In this document: positions 17,235 to 25,305 of the stretch, piece after piece
How the letters are laid out: every line of letters begins with the position of its first letter
Numbering within the stretch: position 1 is the first letter of the stretch
Program-made: the position numbers and the translations under genes
The notes under the pieces: model-generated
The model's input: the letters and a program-made list of their open reading frames with translations, nothing else
What the model was told of the DNA's origin: nothing
Database searches by the model: none
NCBI RefSeq assembly: GCF_900142075.1
Contig: NZ_FQZO01000002.1
Span: 496,001 to 560,000 of the forward strand
From: Clostridium amylolyticum
GTDB lineage: Bacteria; Bacillota; Clostridia; Clostridiales; Clostridiaceae
DNA: 64,000 nt
Direction: 5' to 3'

Positions 17235-19310
17235 TTAATTTATATTCATATTGTAAAATTCCTCTAAATAGTTGTTAAGTTTTTTATAAACCTCTTTCTC
17301 TAATCCCTCTTGCAGGCTCACTAAGAAATCTGGCTCTTCCATTAACTTGCTGCTTAACAAACTCATTATTTCTATGTGCGGCTTATGACAGTGCTCTGGA
17401 GCAATCATTATAATTGCCAATTTTATCTGCTCATAGTCATTTTCAGTATTTAAGGAATACAATTCCTCATTAATCCTCACTGCTCCAAAATGCAGCTTCT
17501 TTACTCCTGAGGTCTTGCAGTGGAGAAGTGCTGCACCAAAACCGCTCAATACAGTACTGCCTTTTTCTTCTCTTGCTATTAAATCCTTTTGTATCTGCAA
17601 AGAATTCTCTTTATCTGTAGAAAGTTTGCTGCTTATTTCTTCAATTACTTCCTCCATGGTGCTAAAGCTTAGATAATCGTACAGAAAGAAATTATTTAAA
17701 ACCTGCAGTATACCTTCTGCATAAATATTTAATCTTGAAAGCTTTTCCTTTAAATCAATTGTATTGTTTTGAGCTTTAACATTTGTTTCCGGGTTATTTT
17801 TTAGCTGCTTTATTAAAGCTTGCAGCTTATCCTTGTCTTTATCAAATAATAGAGGATTTACCACAACTACCGGAAGCAGTACTGCTTCTATAGGCACTGT
17901 AGAAATAATAAAATCTACACCCTTGTCTATTAGCCTACTTTCCTTTACATGCAACGATGATATGATTTCTACTACCTGAATATTGTCATATTCCTTTTCA
18001 ATTCTTGCAGCCAAAAGTGCGGAGGTTCCCATTCCAGTAGTACAGGAAACCGCAGCCTTAAATACTTTTTTTCTTCCTGAGGGTGTTCTTTCCAGTGCTG
18101 CACCTAAGTGCATTGCAATATAAGCTATCTCAGAATCCGGCAACTTCATGCCTAAATAATTTTCAATTGGTACAATGCATTTTGCTGCCAGCATAAACAG
18201 CTCTGAGTAATGCTCTTTTATTTCCTGAAGCAGCGGATTTCTTATATCCATATTCATCTTAAGCCTGTTTATTGCAGGTTCCAGATGATTTATAAGTCCT
18301 GTTAAAGACTGTACATCATACTCTAAAAAGCTGCCTGTTTCAACCTCTGCCACCTGAAGCATTTCTTTTGCCAGGGCCTCAAGTACTGTGTTTTCCCCTT
18401 TGCTTTCGAAGCCCTTTGAGCCTCTTAGATGCATGGTAATATATCCTGTCTCTTGTTCTGGAATCTCTATATTAAACACCTTTGATATTTTTTCAGCCAG
18501 ATTAGCTGCTATTTCAAATTCTCCATAACCCTTCAGCTCCTTAAGATAAGTCTTGTCCATGCTTATCTTTTCATTCTTTTTTATCCTTTGAATGGCAAGA
18601 GCTAAATGCACAAGCAATCCTATATAAGCGTTATCCGTTAATCTATAATCAAGTGCTTCTTCATGTTCAAATATCAAAGTCTCTAATTTTCTAATTGTAT
18701 CTTTTTCTATTAAATTAAGCAGTCGTTCCCTTGTGTTAACTTCTGTAGATAGGTTCTCTCTAATCAAATCCAAAAGCTGTGCTTCATTTATATTTTCATA
18801 TATTAAATTAGCTATAGCCTTTCTTATTTCAGATTCCTGCCCCTCCATATATACACCAAGGCCAGGTTTCCTCACAAGGTTCAAGCTATAGTCCTTAAGC
18901 CACTCTTCCACCTTATCAAGGTCATGACTTACAGTTCCTTCTGTAACATTAAGCATTTTTGTAAAAACAAAAAGTTTCACCGGTTCATTATTTTGCAGTA
19001 ATTCTCCAAGAATCATAATCTGTCTTTCCTTTGGAGAATAGCTTTTAACCTCTTTGCCTTTTTCAAGGTCTTTTAATATATCTTTTCTTGCCTCAACACT
19101 TCCCTTAAGCCTTATGCCTATACCAGCCTTCTTTTCCAGGCTGCAGCCATAGCTTTCAATCCACAGATCAATATCTTTTAATCCTCTAAGCACCGTTCTG
19201 CTGCTTATGCTCAGCTTCTTGGCGATGCTTGAAATGGTCACATATTTATATTCACTGCAAAGTCTTATCAGTATTTTCTTTTGCCTTGCTGTAATCTTAA
19301 TCTGACCCAT
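17235..19310 (-). CDS. mtlR: MtlR-type PRD-containing transcription activator
   Basis: Regulator of 691 residues. An N-terminal helix-turn-helix (about 20-60: VTISSIAKKLSISSRTVLRGL) and a second HTH region come first, followed by two PTS regulation domains with conserved His in MHLRGS and MHLGAA. An EIIB-like domain with Cys in VSCTTGMGTSALLA and a C-terminal EIIA-like domain with ALLHCKTSGV complete it. In B. subtilis such proteins are switched by PTS phosphorylation according to mannitol supply. Located inside the operon it likely controls, between transporter and EIIA genes, 22 bases before EIIA. Confidence 0.9.
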   Translation of the reverse strand: MGQIKITARQKKILIRLCSEYKYVTISSIAKKLSISSRTVLRGLKDIDLWIESYGCSLEKKAGIGIRLKGSVEARKDILKDLEKGKEVKSYSPKERQIMILGELLQNNEPVKLFVFTKMLNVTEGTVSHDLDKVEEWLKDYSLNLVRKPGLGVYMEGQESEIRKAIANLIYENINEAQLLDLIRENLSTEVNTRERLLNLIEKDTIRKLETLIFEHEEALDYRLTDNAYIGLLVHLALAIQRIKKNEKISMDKTYLKELKGYGEFEIAANLAEKISKVFNIEIPEQETGYITMHLRGSKGFESKGENTVLEALAKEMLQVAEVETGSFLEYDVQSLTGLINHLEPAINRLKMNMDIRNPLLQEIKEHYSELFMLAAKCIVPIENYLGMKLPDSEIAYIAMHLGAALERTPSGRKKVFKAAVSCTTGMGTSALLAARIEKEYDNIQVVEIISSLHVKESRLIDKGVDFIISTVPIEAVLLPVVVVNPLLFDKDKDKLQALIKQLKNNPETNVKAQNNTIDLKEKLSRLNIYAEGILQVLNNFFLYDYLSFSTMEEVIEEISSKLSTDKENSLQIQKDLIAREEKGSTVLSGFGAALLHCKTSGVKKLHFGAVRINEELYSLNTENDYEQIKLAIIMIAPEHCHKPHIEIMSLLSSKLMEEPDFLVSLQEGLEKEVYKKLNNYLEEFYNMNIN

Positions 19311-19361
19311 ATCAAACCACCACCTATTTAATAATTTAACCAGTTCTTCCAGGTCAGTCTC

Positions 19362-19435
19362 TAATCTCGCGAGAATGTATTAAATATGCTTCGTGAGCTA
19401 TTTACTGCACATTCTATACATTCTCGCTGGATTAG
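19362..19435. promoter_or_regulatory. Long hairpin between mtlA and mtlR
   Basis: CTAATC-TC-GCGAGAATGTAT (19362-19380) pairs with ATACATTCTCGC-TG-GATTAG (19416-19435), 18 pairs with one internal mismatch and a 35-base loop. No T run follows. In this 172-base gap it may be a processing or partial attenuation site that sets the transporter-to-regulator ratio. Confidence 0.5.
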
Positions 19436-19482
19436 TTTCTAAATAGCACAAAATGTTAGTTTAAAAAAAGTATAATAATTTT

Positions 19483-20877
19483 TTATGATAATCTCTTAAC
19501 CAAAGTGTCATATTCCGGACTGTTTATGAAGTTCTTAATTGATATGTGCTCTGCATTTGGAGCCTTGCTCCTAGCTCTATCAGTAAGGTTTTCATGAGTT
19601 ACAACTATTTCTGCATCAGCAGGAACTTCATCAATAGCGCAGTGAACTACTTCAATATTAAGTCCAGCTTTTTTAAGCTTGTTTCTTAGTGTAGTAGCTC
19701 CCATAGCACTTGAACCCATTCCAGCATCGCAAGCAAATATTATTCTGCTTACAGTTTTATTTCCAGAAACTGTCTTAAGTTCCTTAACCTTTTCCTTTGC
19801 ATCTGCTAATTCTGAATCATCAAGCTTGCTAGCGCTTCTCTTTACAAAGTAAGAAGCAACCAAGAAGGAAACTACTGTAGAAATGATAACTCCGGCTAAT
19901 ACTGCAAAATGCCCACCCTTTGGTGTCATTGTCAATAATGCAAAGATACTTCCCGGTGATGGAGCTGCAACAAGCCCTGCTCCTAAAATACCAAAGGTTA
20001 ATACTCCACTTGCACCTCCAGCTATAACAGCTAGCAGCAGCATTGGATTCATAAGAACGTATGGAAAGTATATTTCATGTATTCCACCAAGGAAATGTAT
20101 AATAATTGCTCCCGGTGCTGATTGCTTTATCATACCCTTTGAAAATACCCAATAAGCTAAAAGTATTCCAAGTCCTGGTCCTGGGTTTGTTTCAAGGAGG
20201 AAGAATATTGACTTTCCTAATTCCTTAGCTTCATTTATTCCTATTGGTCCAAGTACTCCGTGATTAATAGCATTGTTTAAGAAAAGAATTTTTGCTGGCT
20301 CTATAAATATGGATGAAAGAGGCAGTAAGCCTGCATTTACTATTGTGTGAACGCCATTTCCCAAGGCTTTATTTAAAGTCTCTACAACTGGTCCTATTCC
20401 AGAATAAGCAAGCAGTGACAGAATCATACCTATAATTCCTGCGGAGAAGTTATTTACAAGCATTTCAAAACCTGCTGGTATTTTTCCTTCTAATGCGCTG
20501 TCAACCTTCTTTATTACCCAGCCTGCAGCCGGTCCAGCTATCATTGCTCCTAAAAACATTGGTATGGATGATCCAACTATAACTCCCATAGTAGCTATAG
20601 CTCCAAGTACTCCACCTCTTGCTCCGCCAACCATCTTACCGCCAGTATAACCTATTAATAACGGCAGCAAATATTTAATCATAGGGTCTACCAATTTTGA
20701 TAAGTATTCATTTGGTGCCCAGCCAGTACCTATAAATAATGCCGTAATAAGCCCCCAAGCGATAAATGCACCTATGTTTGGCATAACCATACCGCTTAGA
20801 AAACGTCCAAATCTTTGTACATTTTCTTGAGTCTTCCCTTTTGTTTTACTTTGTGGGATAGTTTGTAGATTTGACAT
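19483..20877 (-). CDS. mtlA: PTS mannitol-type transporter EIICB
   Basis: Membrane permease that takes up and phosphorylates a hexitol. It has 464 residues: an EIIC domain with 6-8 TM segments (about 20-345, starting FGRFLSGMVMPNIGAFIAWG and including GGIHEIYFPYVLMNP) and a C-terminal EIIB domain whose phospho-Cys lies in FACDAGMGSSAMGATTLRNK. EIIA is separate. RBS GGGAGGGAAATAAA. First gene of the operon mtlA-mtlR-mtlF-pfkB-sorE, transcribed from the cre-overlapped promoter at 20955-20983. Mannitol is the family substrate, but missing mtlD leaves room for another hexitol. Confidence 0.92.
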   Translation of the reverse strand: MSNLQTIPQSKTKGKTQENVQRFGRFLSGMVMPNIGAFIAWGLITALFIGTGWAPNEYLSKLVDPMIKYLLPLLIGYTGGKMVGGARGGVLGAIATMGVIVGSSIPMFLGAMIAGPAAGWVIKKVDSALEGKIPAGFEMLVNNFSAGIIGMILSLLAYSGIGPVVETLNKALGNGVHTIVNAGLLPLSSIFIEPAKILFLNNAINHGVLGPIGINEAKELGKSIFFLLETNPGPGLGILLAYWVFSKGMIKQSAPGAIIIHFLGGIHEIYFPYVLMNPMLLLAVIAGGASGVLTFGILGAGLVAAPSPGSIFALLTMTPKGGHFAVLAGVIISTVVSFLVASYFVKRSASKLDDSELADAKEKVKELKTVSGNKTVSRIIFACDAGMGSSAMGATTLRNKLKKAGLNIEVVHCAIDEVPADAEIVVTHENLTDRARSKAPNAEHISIKNFINSPEYDTLVKRLS

Positions 20878-20954
20878 TTTATTTCCCTCCCATATATTAA
20901 CTTCGTAATATATAAAATAGGCTTCTGCAGAAATCCCTTTATTACGTTAATTAA

Positions 20955-20983
20955 ATTATAGTATGCAAAACGTTTTCACTCAA
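20955..20983 (-). promoter_or_regulatory. Promoter of the PTS operon
   Basis: On minus: TTGAGT (20978-20983), a 17-base spacer, and perfect TATAAT (20955-20960). The mtlA ATG is about 70 bases downstream of the expected start. Confidence 0.8.
20965..20978. promoter_or_regulatory. Catabolite-responsive element (cre) in the promoter spacer
   Basis: GCAAAACGTTTTCA matches the CcpA cre consensus at 12 of 14 positions and fills the spacer between -35 and -10. CcpA binding there would block the operon when preferred sugars are present, as expected for a hexitol PTS. Confidence 0.7.
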
Positions 20984-21142
20984 TGTTAAGATACCATAGT
21001 GCAGTCCTTAGTCATTAGTGACAAAATTAAATAGTGGGTAATTGTCTACCTTTAAAGTTTAATTATGCCCAATTGAGTAGGAGGTAGATAATTAATTTAT
21101 CTACCGACCTCCCAAACCAACACGCATACTTATAGCCTTCAT

Positions 21143-21223
21143 TTAACTTATGATAGTTTTTTGAACTTCCTGTGACATATTTTTTAAAATTCCTTTTTCT
21201 ATTGAATATGCTATTTTCATCAT
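21143..21223 (-). CDS. Small ORF of 26 residues with a strong RBS
   Basis: The peptide is MMKIAYSIEKGILKNMSQEV followed by QKTIIS. AGTGGAGGTAATAAC gives an excellent Shine-Dalgarno at normal spacing. I recognise no family. It lies between the AraC gene terminator and the PTS promoter on the same strand. A G-rich hairpin (about 21251-21279) precedes it and another (21080-21112) follows it. It could be a signalling or leader peptide, or chance. Confidence 0.35.
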   Translation of the reverse strand: MMKIAYSIEKGILKNMSQEVQKTIIS

Positions 21224-21535
21224 GTTATTACCTCCACTAAAATATAAAATCCCCCTATTTATTGCTTTAATAGCTAGGAGGCTCATTATAATATATATTT
21301 ATTATGTTACTTAATTTCTCTTGTGTTACAGATAATAACCATAAATATATTAAATTTTTTGTATATTTTTTCAACTATTTTCTTCATTGAATTACTTCAT
21401 AAAATATAAAGGACGCTTACCTAATAATTAATAAGCGCCTTATTATAAATTAGCTACTTTTACTTTAAGTTCTCTACTTCATATACTGCTCATAATCTTG
21501 CATTAATTTAACACGCTAATATTTCCCTATTATAC
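21224..21535. other. Gap between the AraC gene and the small ORF
   Basis: It holds a hairpin on minus at about 21251-21279 (CCTCCTAGCTATT with AATAAATAGGGGG, imperfect) followed by an AT-rich tail, and the terminator at 21409-21442. No other coding signal is seen. Confidence 0.5.
21409..21442 (-). terminator. Terminator of the AraC regulator gene
   Basis: On minus, AAGGCGCTTA pairs with TAAGCGTCCTT around a 12-base loop, followed by TTATATTTT. Confidence 0.65.
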
Positions 21536-22408
21536 TCATATAATAGGGAAATAAATATCTATCTGAGAATCTTCATTATCTGCTCCTAAAAAACGCTCTG
21601 TATAACATTCAAAATCATCATATCCAGAAATCTCAAAATTTGATTTTGGAAACCATGTACCCCAAATATATCGATAGGTCTGTGGTAAGGTAGCCACTGT
21701 CCCCGTATGTGTAAACCTTGCATATTTGCCACTACAAAGTATTTTCCTCTGCATGCCAGAAGGATTTGCAAAACCATCTGGAACTTCAATGCCAATAAAT
21801 ACACTACAATAGCTTTCATCATTAAAAGCATTTAGTGAGCAACTATCTCCCACCTCAAAAATTTCATATCTGCAAGAATTTGAATAAACAGCATCTAAGT
21901 TCATAAGTTTTTTGTTAAATTGTTCCCATATTACAACACTTTTGTTGTCCATAACTGTTGTTTCAAAACGCATACCAATGACACATATCTGTGATATTGA
22001 AACAATCTCCGGCACAAGCGTAATATTACCCAAGTATCTAAAATCCTCTTCTATATATGCCTTTTTGTTACCAATCAGCACATTGACACCGTTCATCCGA
22101 TACTGTTTCGGTGTCATCTTATATCTTGTCTTAAATGCTCTTGTAAAAGCTTCATGTGACTCAAAACGAAGTGAAACCGCAATATCCATAATGTTCTTAT
22201 CTGTGGTAATGAGCTCCAATGCTGCTTGCGTTAGTCTTCTAGAACGAATATAGCTACCCACTGTTTCGCCCATAACAGCCTGAAAATAGCGATGAAAATG
22301 ATAATAGGAATAAGAAACTGCATCGGATACCTCACTTACAACAATGGAATTATATAGATTATTTTCAATAAAAATAATAGCTTTCCCGATGATATATGAT
22401 TTATCCAA
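21536..22408 (-). CDS. AraC-family regulator with GyrI-like effector domain
   Basis: Regulator of 290 residues. The N-terminal AraC double helix-turn-helix is about 8-105 (SYSYYHFHRYFQAVMGETVG and ALRFES-like SLRFESHEAFTRAFKTRYKMTPKQYR). The C-terminal effector-binding domain runs about 130-290 and ends DIYFPI. This layout is that of Rob/SoxS-like activators with a GyrI domain, which respond to small amphipathic molecules. The start is TTG at 22408, supported by AGGAAGGAG 9 bases before. It lies 16 bases after the C45-like gene and is probably cotranscribed. Confidence 0.9.
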   Translation of the reverse strand: MDKSYIIGKAIIFIENNLYNSIVVSEVSDAVSYSYYHFHRYFQAVMGETVGSYIRSRRLTQAALELITTDKNIMDIAVSLRFESHEAFTRAFKTRYKMTPKQYRMNGVNVLIGNKKAYIEEDFRYLGNITLVPEIVSISQICVIGMRFETTVMDNKSVVIWEQFNKKLMNLDAVYSNSCRYEIFEVGDSCSLNAFNDESYCSVFIGIEVPDGFANPSGMQRKILCSGKYARFTHTGTVATLPQTYRYIWGTWFPKSNFEISGYDDFECYTERFLGADNEDSQIDIYFPII

Positions 22409-22424
22409 TATGAATATCTCCTTC

Positions 22425-23534
22425 CTAATAAGTTATGTTATAAAAATCTTTTTCAGCTTTCTCATAAGGTAGGTTTACAGTAATCTCTTTCTCTTCCAAT
22501 TCTTTTATCTCAAATATGCGCCAGTCATTTGCACGCGGTGAACCAAATGTCATTTCTATCTTTTTATCAGTCACATCAAATAACATTGAACGTAGAGTTC
22601 CAAAAAACTCCGGATAATAATGACAACACAAACCTGCTGGATATTGAGTTGAAAGTAAACATTTAAAATCATTTACTGATAGTTTTTCCTTGGATGCCAA
22701 TGTTTTTTTAATTACTTCATTACGAATTACTGAGTTTTCAATCAACATTTTTTCATATGATTTTATTTCAGGAAGAATGACGTGATTCGTTATACTAAGA
22801 GACATATTTTCACTATTTTTGTCTAAAATACGATATGCCTTATGTCCATCTATACACTGTAACATCGCAATCTTATTGCTATTGTCTGCGAGCATTAAAT
22901 TGATATTATAGCCGATAGGAGCATCCATTGTCCAAGCTATAGCCTCATCAACATTTTTGCAGTTTTCTAAAATACTTCGAATAACAATCCAAAATTGAAA
23001 GCCTGCAACTCCCGCTTTCTGTCCACCCTCAAAGTTTCCAACGGGCAAACCATTACTTGCTTTGCAAGCAGCTAATCCATGCTCATTCATTCCATCACAT
23101 CGACCAAACAAGTTCAGTGTAGAACCAATGTATTTATACTTACCCTCTATTGCAGTATAAGCAAAACACATTTCCTCCATCTCATCATTGAAATCATAGT
23201 TGCGAGCCATAAGCGTATGTCCATTTTCTGTTTTAGAAGGTAATGCTGCCATTAAACTGCACCCACGCTCCAAATATGTCATTGCATAAAAAATAGCCTG
23301 ACCATATTCTACACCTAAAACATCTGAAAAGCCTTTTATTTCCTCATTAATGCCATTACAATACTGGTCCAACAGACTCATAATCTCATCTAATTTGTTC
23401 TGCGGATAGGCTTTGGGAGGAAGCAATACCTTTTGTAATAAATCAGGATTTGATAATATCCATCTTCCAATCTGTGTACCAACCTCATAATTACTTCCTT
23501 GAAAATTTTTTAAACTTGTTTTTACTTGTTTCAT
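22425..23534 (-). CDS. C45-family (acyl-CoA:6-APA acyltransferase-like) Ntn hydrolase
   Basis: Predicted N-terminal-nucleophile amidohydrolase of 369 residues. The likely cleavage site and nucleophile is Cys in YLERGCSLMAALPS, followed by the typical NGHTLMARNYDFND. GRCDGMNEHGLAACKASNGLPVG is the second conserved block. Relatives cleave or form amide bonds of penicillins, acyl-amino acids or bile salts. The frame opens at 23555, but AAGGTGAATGCT precedes the ATG at 23534, which I use. No signal peptide. Paired with an AraC regulator that may sense its substrate. This pairing is inference. Confidence 0.75.
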   Translation of the reverse strand: MKQVKTSLKNFQGSNYEVGTQIGRWILSNPDLLQKVLLPPKAYPQNKLDEIMSLLDQYCNGINEEIKGFSDVLGVEYGQAIFYAMTYLERGCSLMAALPSKTENGHTLMARNYDFNDEMEEMCFAYTAIEGKYKYIGSTLNLFGRCDGMNEHGLAACKASNGLPVGNFEGGQKAGVAGFQFWIVIRSILENCKNVDEAIAWTMDAPIGYNINLMLADNSNKIAMLQCIDGHKAYRILDKNSENMSLSITNHVILPEIKSYEKMLIENSVIRNEVIKKTLASKEKLSVNDFKCLLSTQYPAGLCCHYYPEFFGTLRSMLFDVTDKKIEMTFGSPRANDWRIFEIKELEEKEITVNLPYEKAEKDFYNITY

Positions 23535-23672
23535 AGCATTCACCTTACCTTTCATAATAAATTATAAAGAAAAGTAAAAATAAACACTTGATATTTTCTG
23601 CGGAGTTTATAAATAATCCTTAATAAAATTATATTTCTATTTTCTAACATACATAAGCTAAATTTACTGCAT

Positions 23673-23693
23673 TTACTTGTGGTATGGTTCATC
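23673..23693 (-). other. rlmH-end attachment-like core C
   Basis: On minus it encodes DEPYHK-stop (GAACCATACCACAAGTAA), 15 of 18 bases identical to the rlmH 3' end. Same orientation as rlmH. It lacks the terminator hairpin seen after cores A, B1 and D, so it is the least certain of the set along with B2. Confidence 0.6.
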
Positions 23694-23732
23694 GTAACAG
23701 TGACAAATGATAAAAATCAGTTAATGAATTTA

Positions 23733-24743
23733 CTACAACTGATTAACACTGGGGTTGTTAAAGTTTGCCCATGCTAAATCACTGTCAATGCATCTAGCCA
23801 TTCTGTAAGCTATTGGTTTAAATCCACACTTCGGCCAAAATGTTGAGGAAGTAAGGTTGGTTATTCTCCAATCTGCTATTATACTGTTATACCCTTTTTC
23901 TTTCATAATCCTATAACCTTCGTTCATCAATTTTTTACCAACCCCATTTCCCATTTGGGAATAGTAAGTGCCCGCAATACTCAACTCCACCCCATTATCA
24001 GGTAGCATTAAATTTGGGGTAATAGGCCAATATGCTTGAAATCCTAACCCCTTCAATTCTTTTTCCGCAATAAAGATCATTGCGTCATTATCCTCTACCG
24101 CACACTTATACCCGTTCTTTATGTCTTTTACCACTTCAGGTAAAGCAGGTTCAAAGGAAGGTGATGAATTTTGATACGATTGGATTATAGTGGACATATT
24201 CGCCATTGTTTCACTATCCATTTTGTTAGCAACTCTAATCTTTGCATCAGATACATTTTCAAAAGGCTTGTACTCCTCTATGTTCATTACCCCATGTACT
24301 TGCTGGATAAAAAAACTTAATTTTAAGAAGGCCTCATAGTATACCTGGGTTCCAAGAGGTATTATAGTATAGTGCATAAAGCAACCTTGTTCAAGCCATA
24401 AAATAGCAACCTTCGCATAGAGATTCCTTATAAGCTCAGAGGATTGATCTAATCTGATGGCAATTCCCTCATACGGGACCCATACATACCTTCCTCTTCT
24501 ATTATCAATCTTTATCTCTCCCATTATATAGCCTACTAGTTTATCATTATCAAATGATCCTATCCCAATAACTTTACTACTAGTAAACAATTTTTCAAGT
24601 GAATCTGTGATATATTTTGTATTAATGCAACTGTTCTTCAGTAAGGGAAACACTTCACTCTCAAGGTTTTGCCTATCTATTAGCAAATCAACCATTTCAG
24701 ATATATCATCAATAGTAATTAATCTAAATTCATATTCGCTCAT
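23733..24743 (-). CDS. GNAT-family N-acetyltransferase
   Basis: Acetyltransferase of 336 residues with two GNAT-like halves. The acetyl-CoA motif A lies in the C-terminal half (GTYYSQMGNGVGKKLMNEGYRI, near residue 265), with IADWRITNLTSSTFWPKCGF as the motif B region. TTTGGAGGTAGAA precedes the ATG at 24743; the longer TTG start at 24755 overlaps that RBS and is unlikely. It is the first gene, on the core C side, of the segment between core C and rlmH. The substrate is unknown. Confidence 0.82.
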   Translation of the reverse strand: MSEYEFRLITIDDISEMVDLLIDRQNLESEVFPLLKNSCINTKYITDSLEKLFTSSKVIGIGSFDNDKLVGYIMGEIKIDNRRGRYVWVPYEGIAIRLDQSSELIRNLYAKVAILWLEQGCFMHYTIIPLGTQVYYEAFLKLSFFIQQVHGVMNIEEYKPFENVSDAKIRVANKMDSETMANMSTIIQSYQNSSPSFEPALPEVVKDIKNGYKCAVEDNDAMIFIAEKELKGLGFQAYWPITPNLMLPDNGVELSIAGTYYSQMGNGVGKKLMNEGYRIMKEKGYNSIIADWRITNLTSSTFWPKCGFKPIAYRMARCIDSDLAWANFNNPSVNQL

Positions 24744-24883
24744 TTCTACCTCCAAATCGAATTTATATTATATTACATATTTTAACATAACAAGTTACCA
24801 TTAACTATGTAAGAAACAATTCCTTATTGTTTTTTACCACCTGGGATTGTAATGAAAACATACACCAACTTGGATATTGGTTT

Positions 24884-25305
24884 CTAGAGGAAAGTACATA
24901 ATATATGTCCCAAAAACGCTTTCAGTTTTTCACTTTCTAATATATATTCATGTCTCTTATATTCTTCAGTAATTCTTCTTTTTATAGAAATATACGCTAA
25001 TTCAAAATTAGGCAGCTTACCAGATCTTAGTGATAAATTTATTACAGGATACTGCCCCATATGAGAAGTATACTTGTCTCCACTCTTCATTATATTTAAA
25101 TTATCAAAAAGGTATTAGTTATCTTCTTCTCTCTCTTCAAAGAAATACTGAAGCATACTTATATTTAAAGTTTTACCGAACCTTCTTGGTTTTGTAAATA
25201 AATTAACATCTGCTTTGTTATCTAGCAAATCTTTTATTAGTAGTGTTTTATCTATGTAATAATAATCCCTGGTTATTAATTTCTCAAATTTATCTATTTC
25301 TATAT
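24884..25305 (-). pseudogene. Truncated AAA-ATPase-like gene with in-frame stop
   Basis: Reading minus from 25305: IEIDKFEKLITRDYYYIDKT, then DLLDNKADVNLFTKPRRFGK (P-loop-like), ISMLQYFFEEREEDN, a TAA, then YLFDNLNIMKSGDKYTSHMG and QYPVINLSLRSGKLPNFELA. This is the N-terminal part of the AAA-ATPase-like/PD-(D/E)XK family found in many mobile clostridial loci. It is interrupted by one stop, cut short at both ends, and lacks the start and the nuclease half. Both halves stay in one frame, so decay is recent. It is not expected to be functional. Confidence 0.75.

Noticed and set aside
21586..21831. An 81-codon minus-strand frame inside the AraC gene
   Set aside because: It is an alternative frame of the effector-binding domain with no ribosome binding site.
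12036..23672. Search for a Ccr-like serine recombinase, tyrosine integrase or transposase in the accessory region
   Set aside because: No catalytic motif of any of these is present in the reading frames; the mobility idea rests only on the repeated sites.
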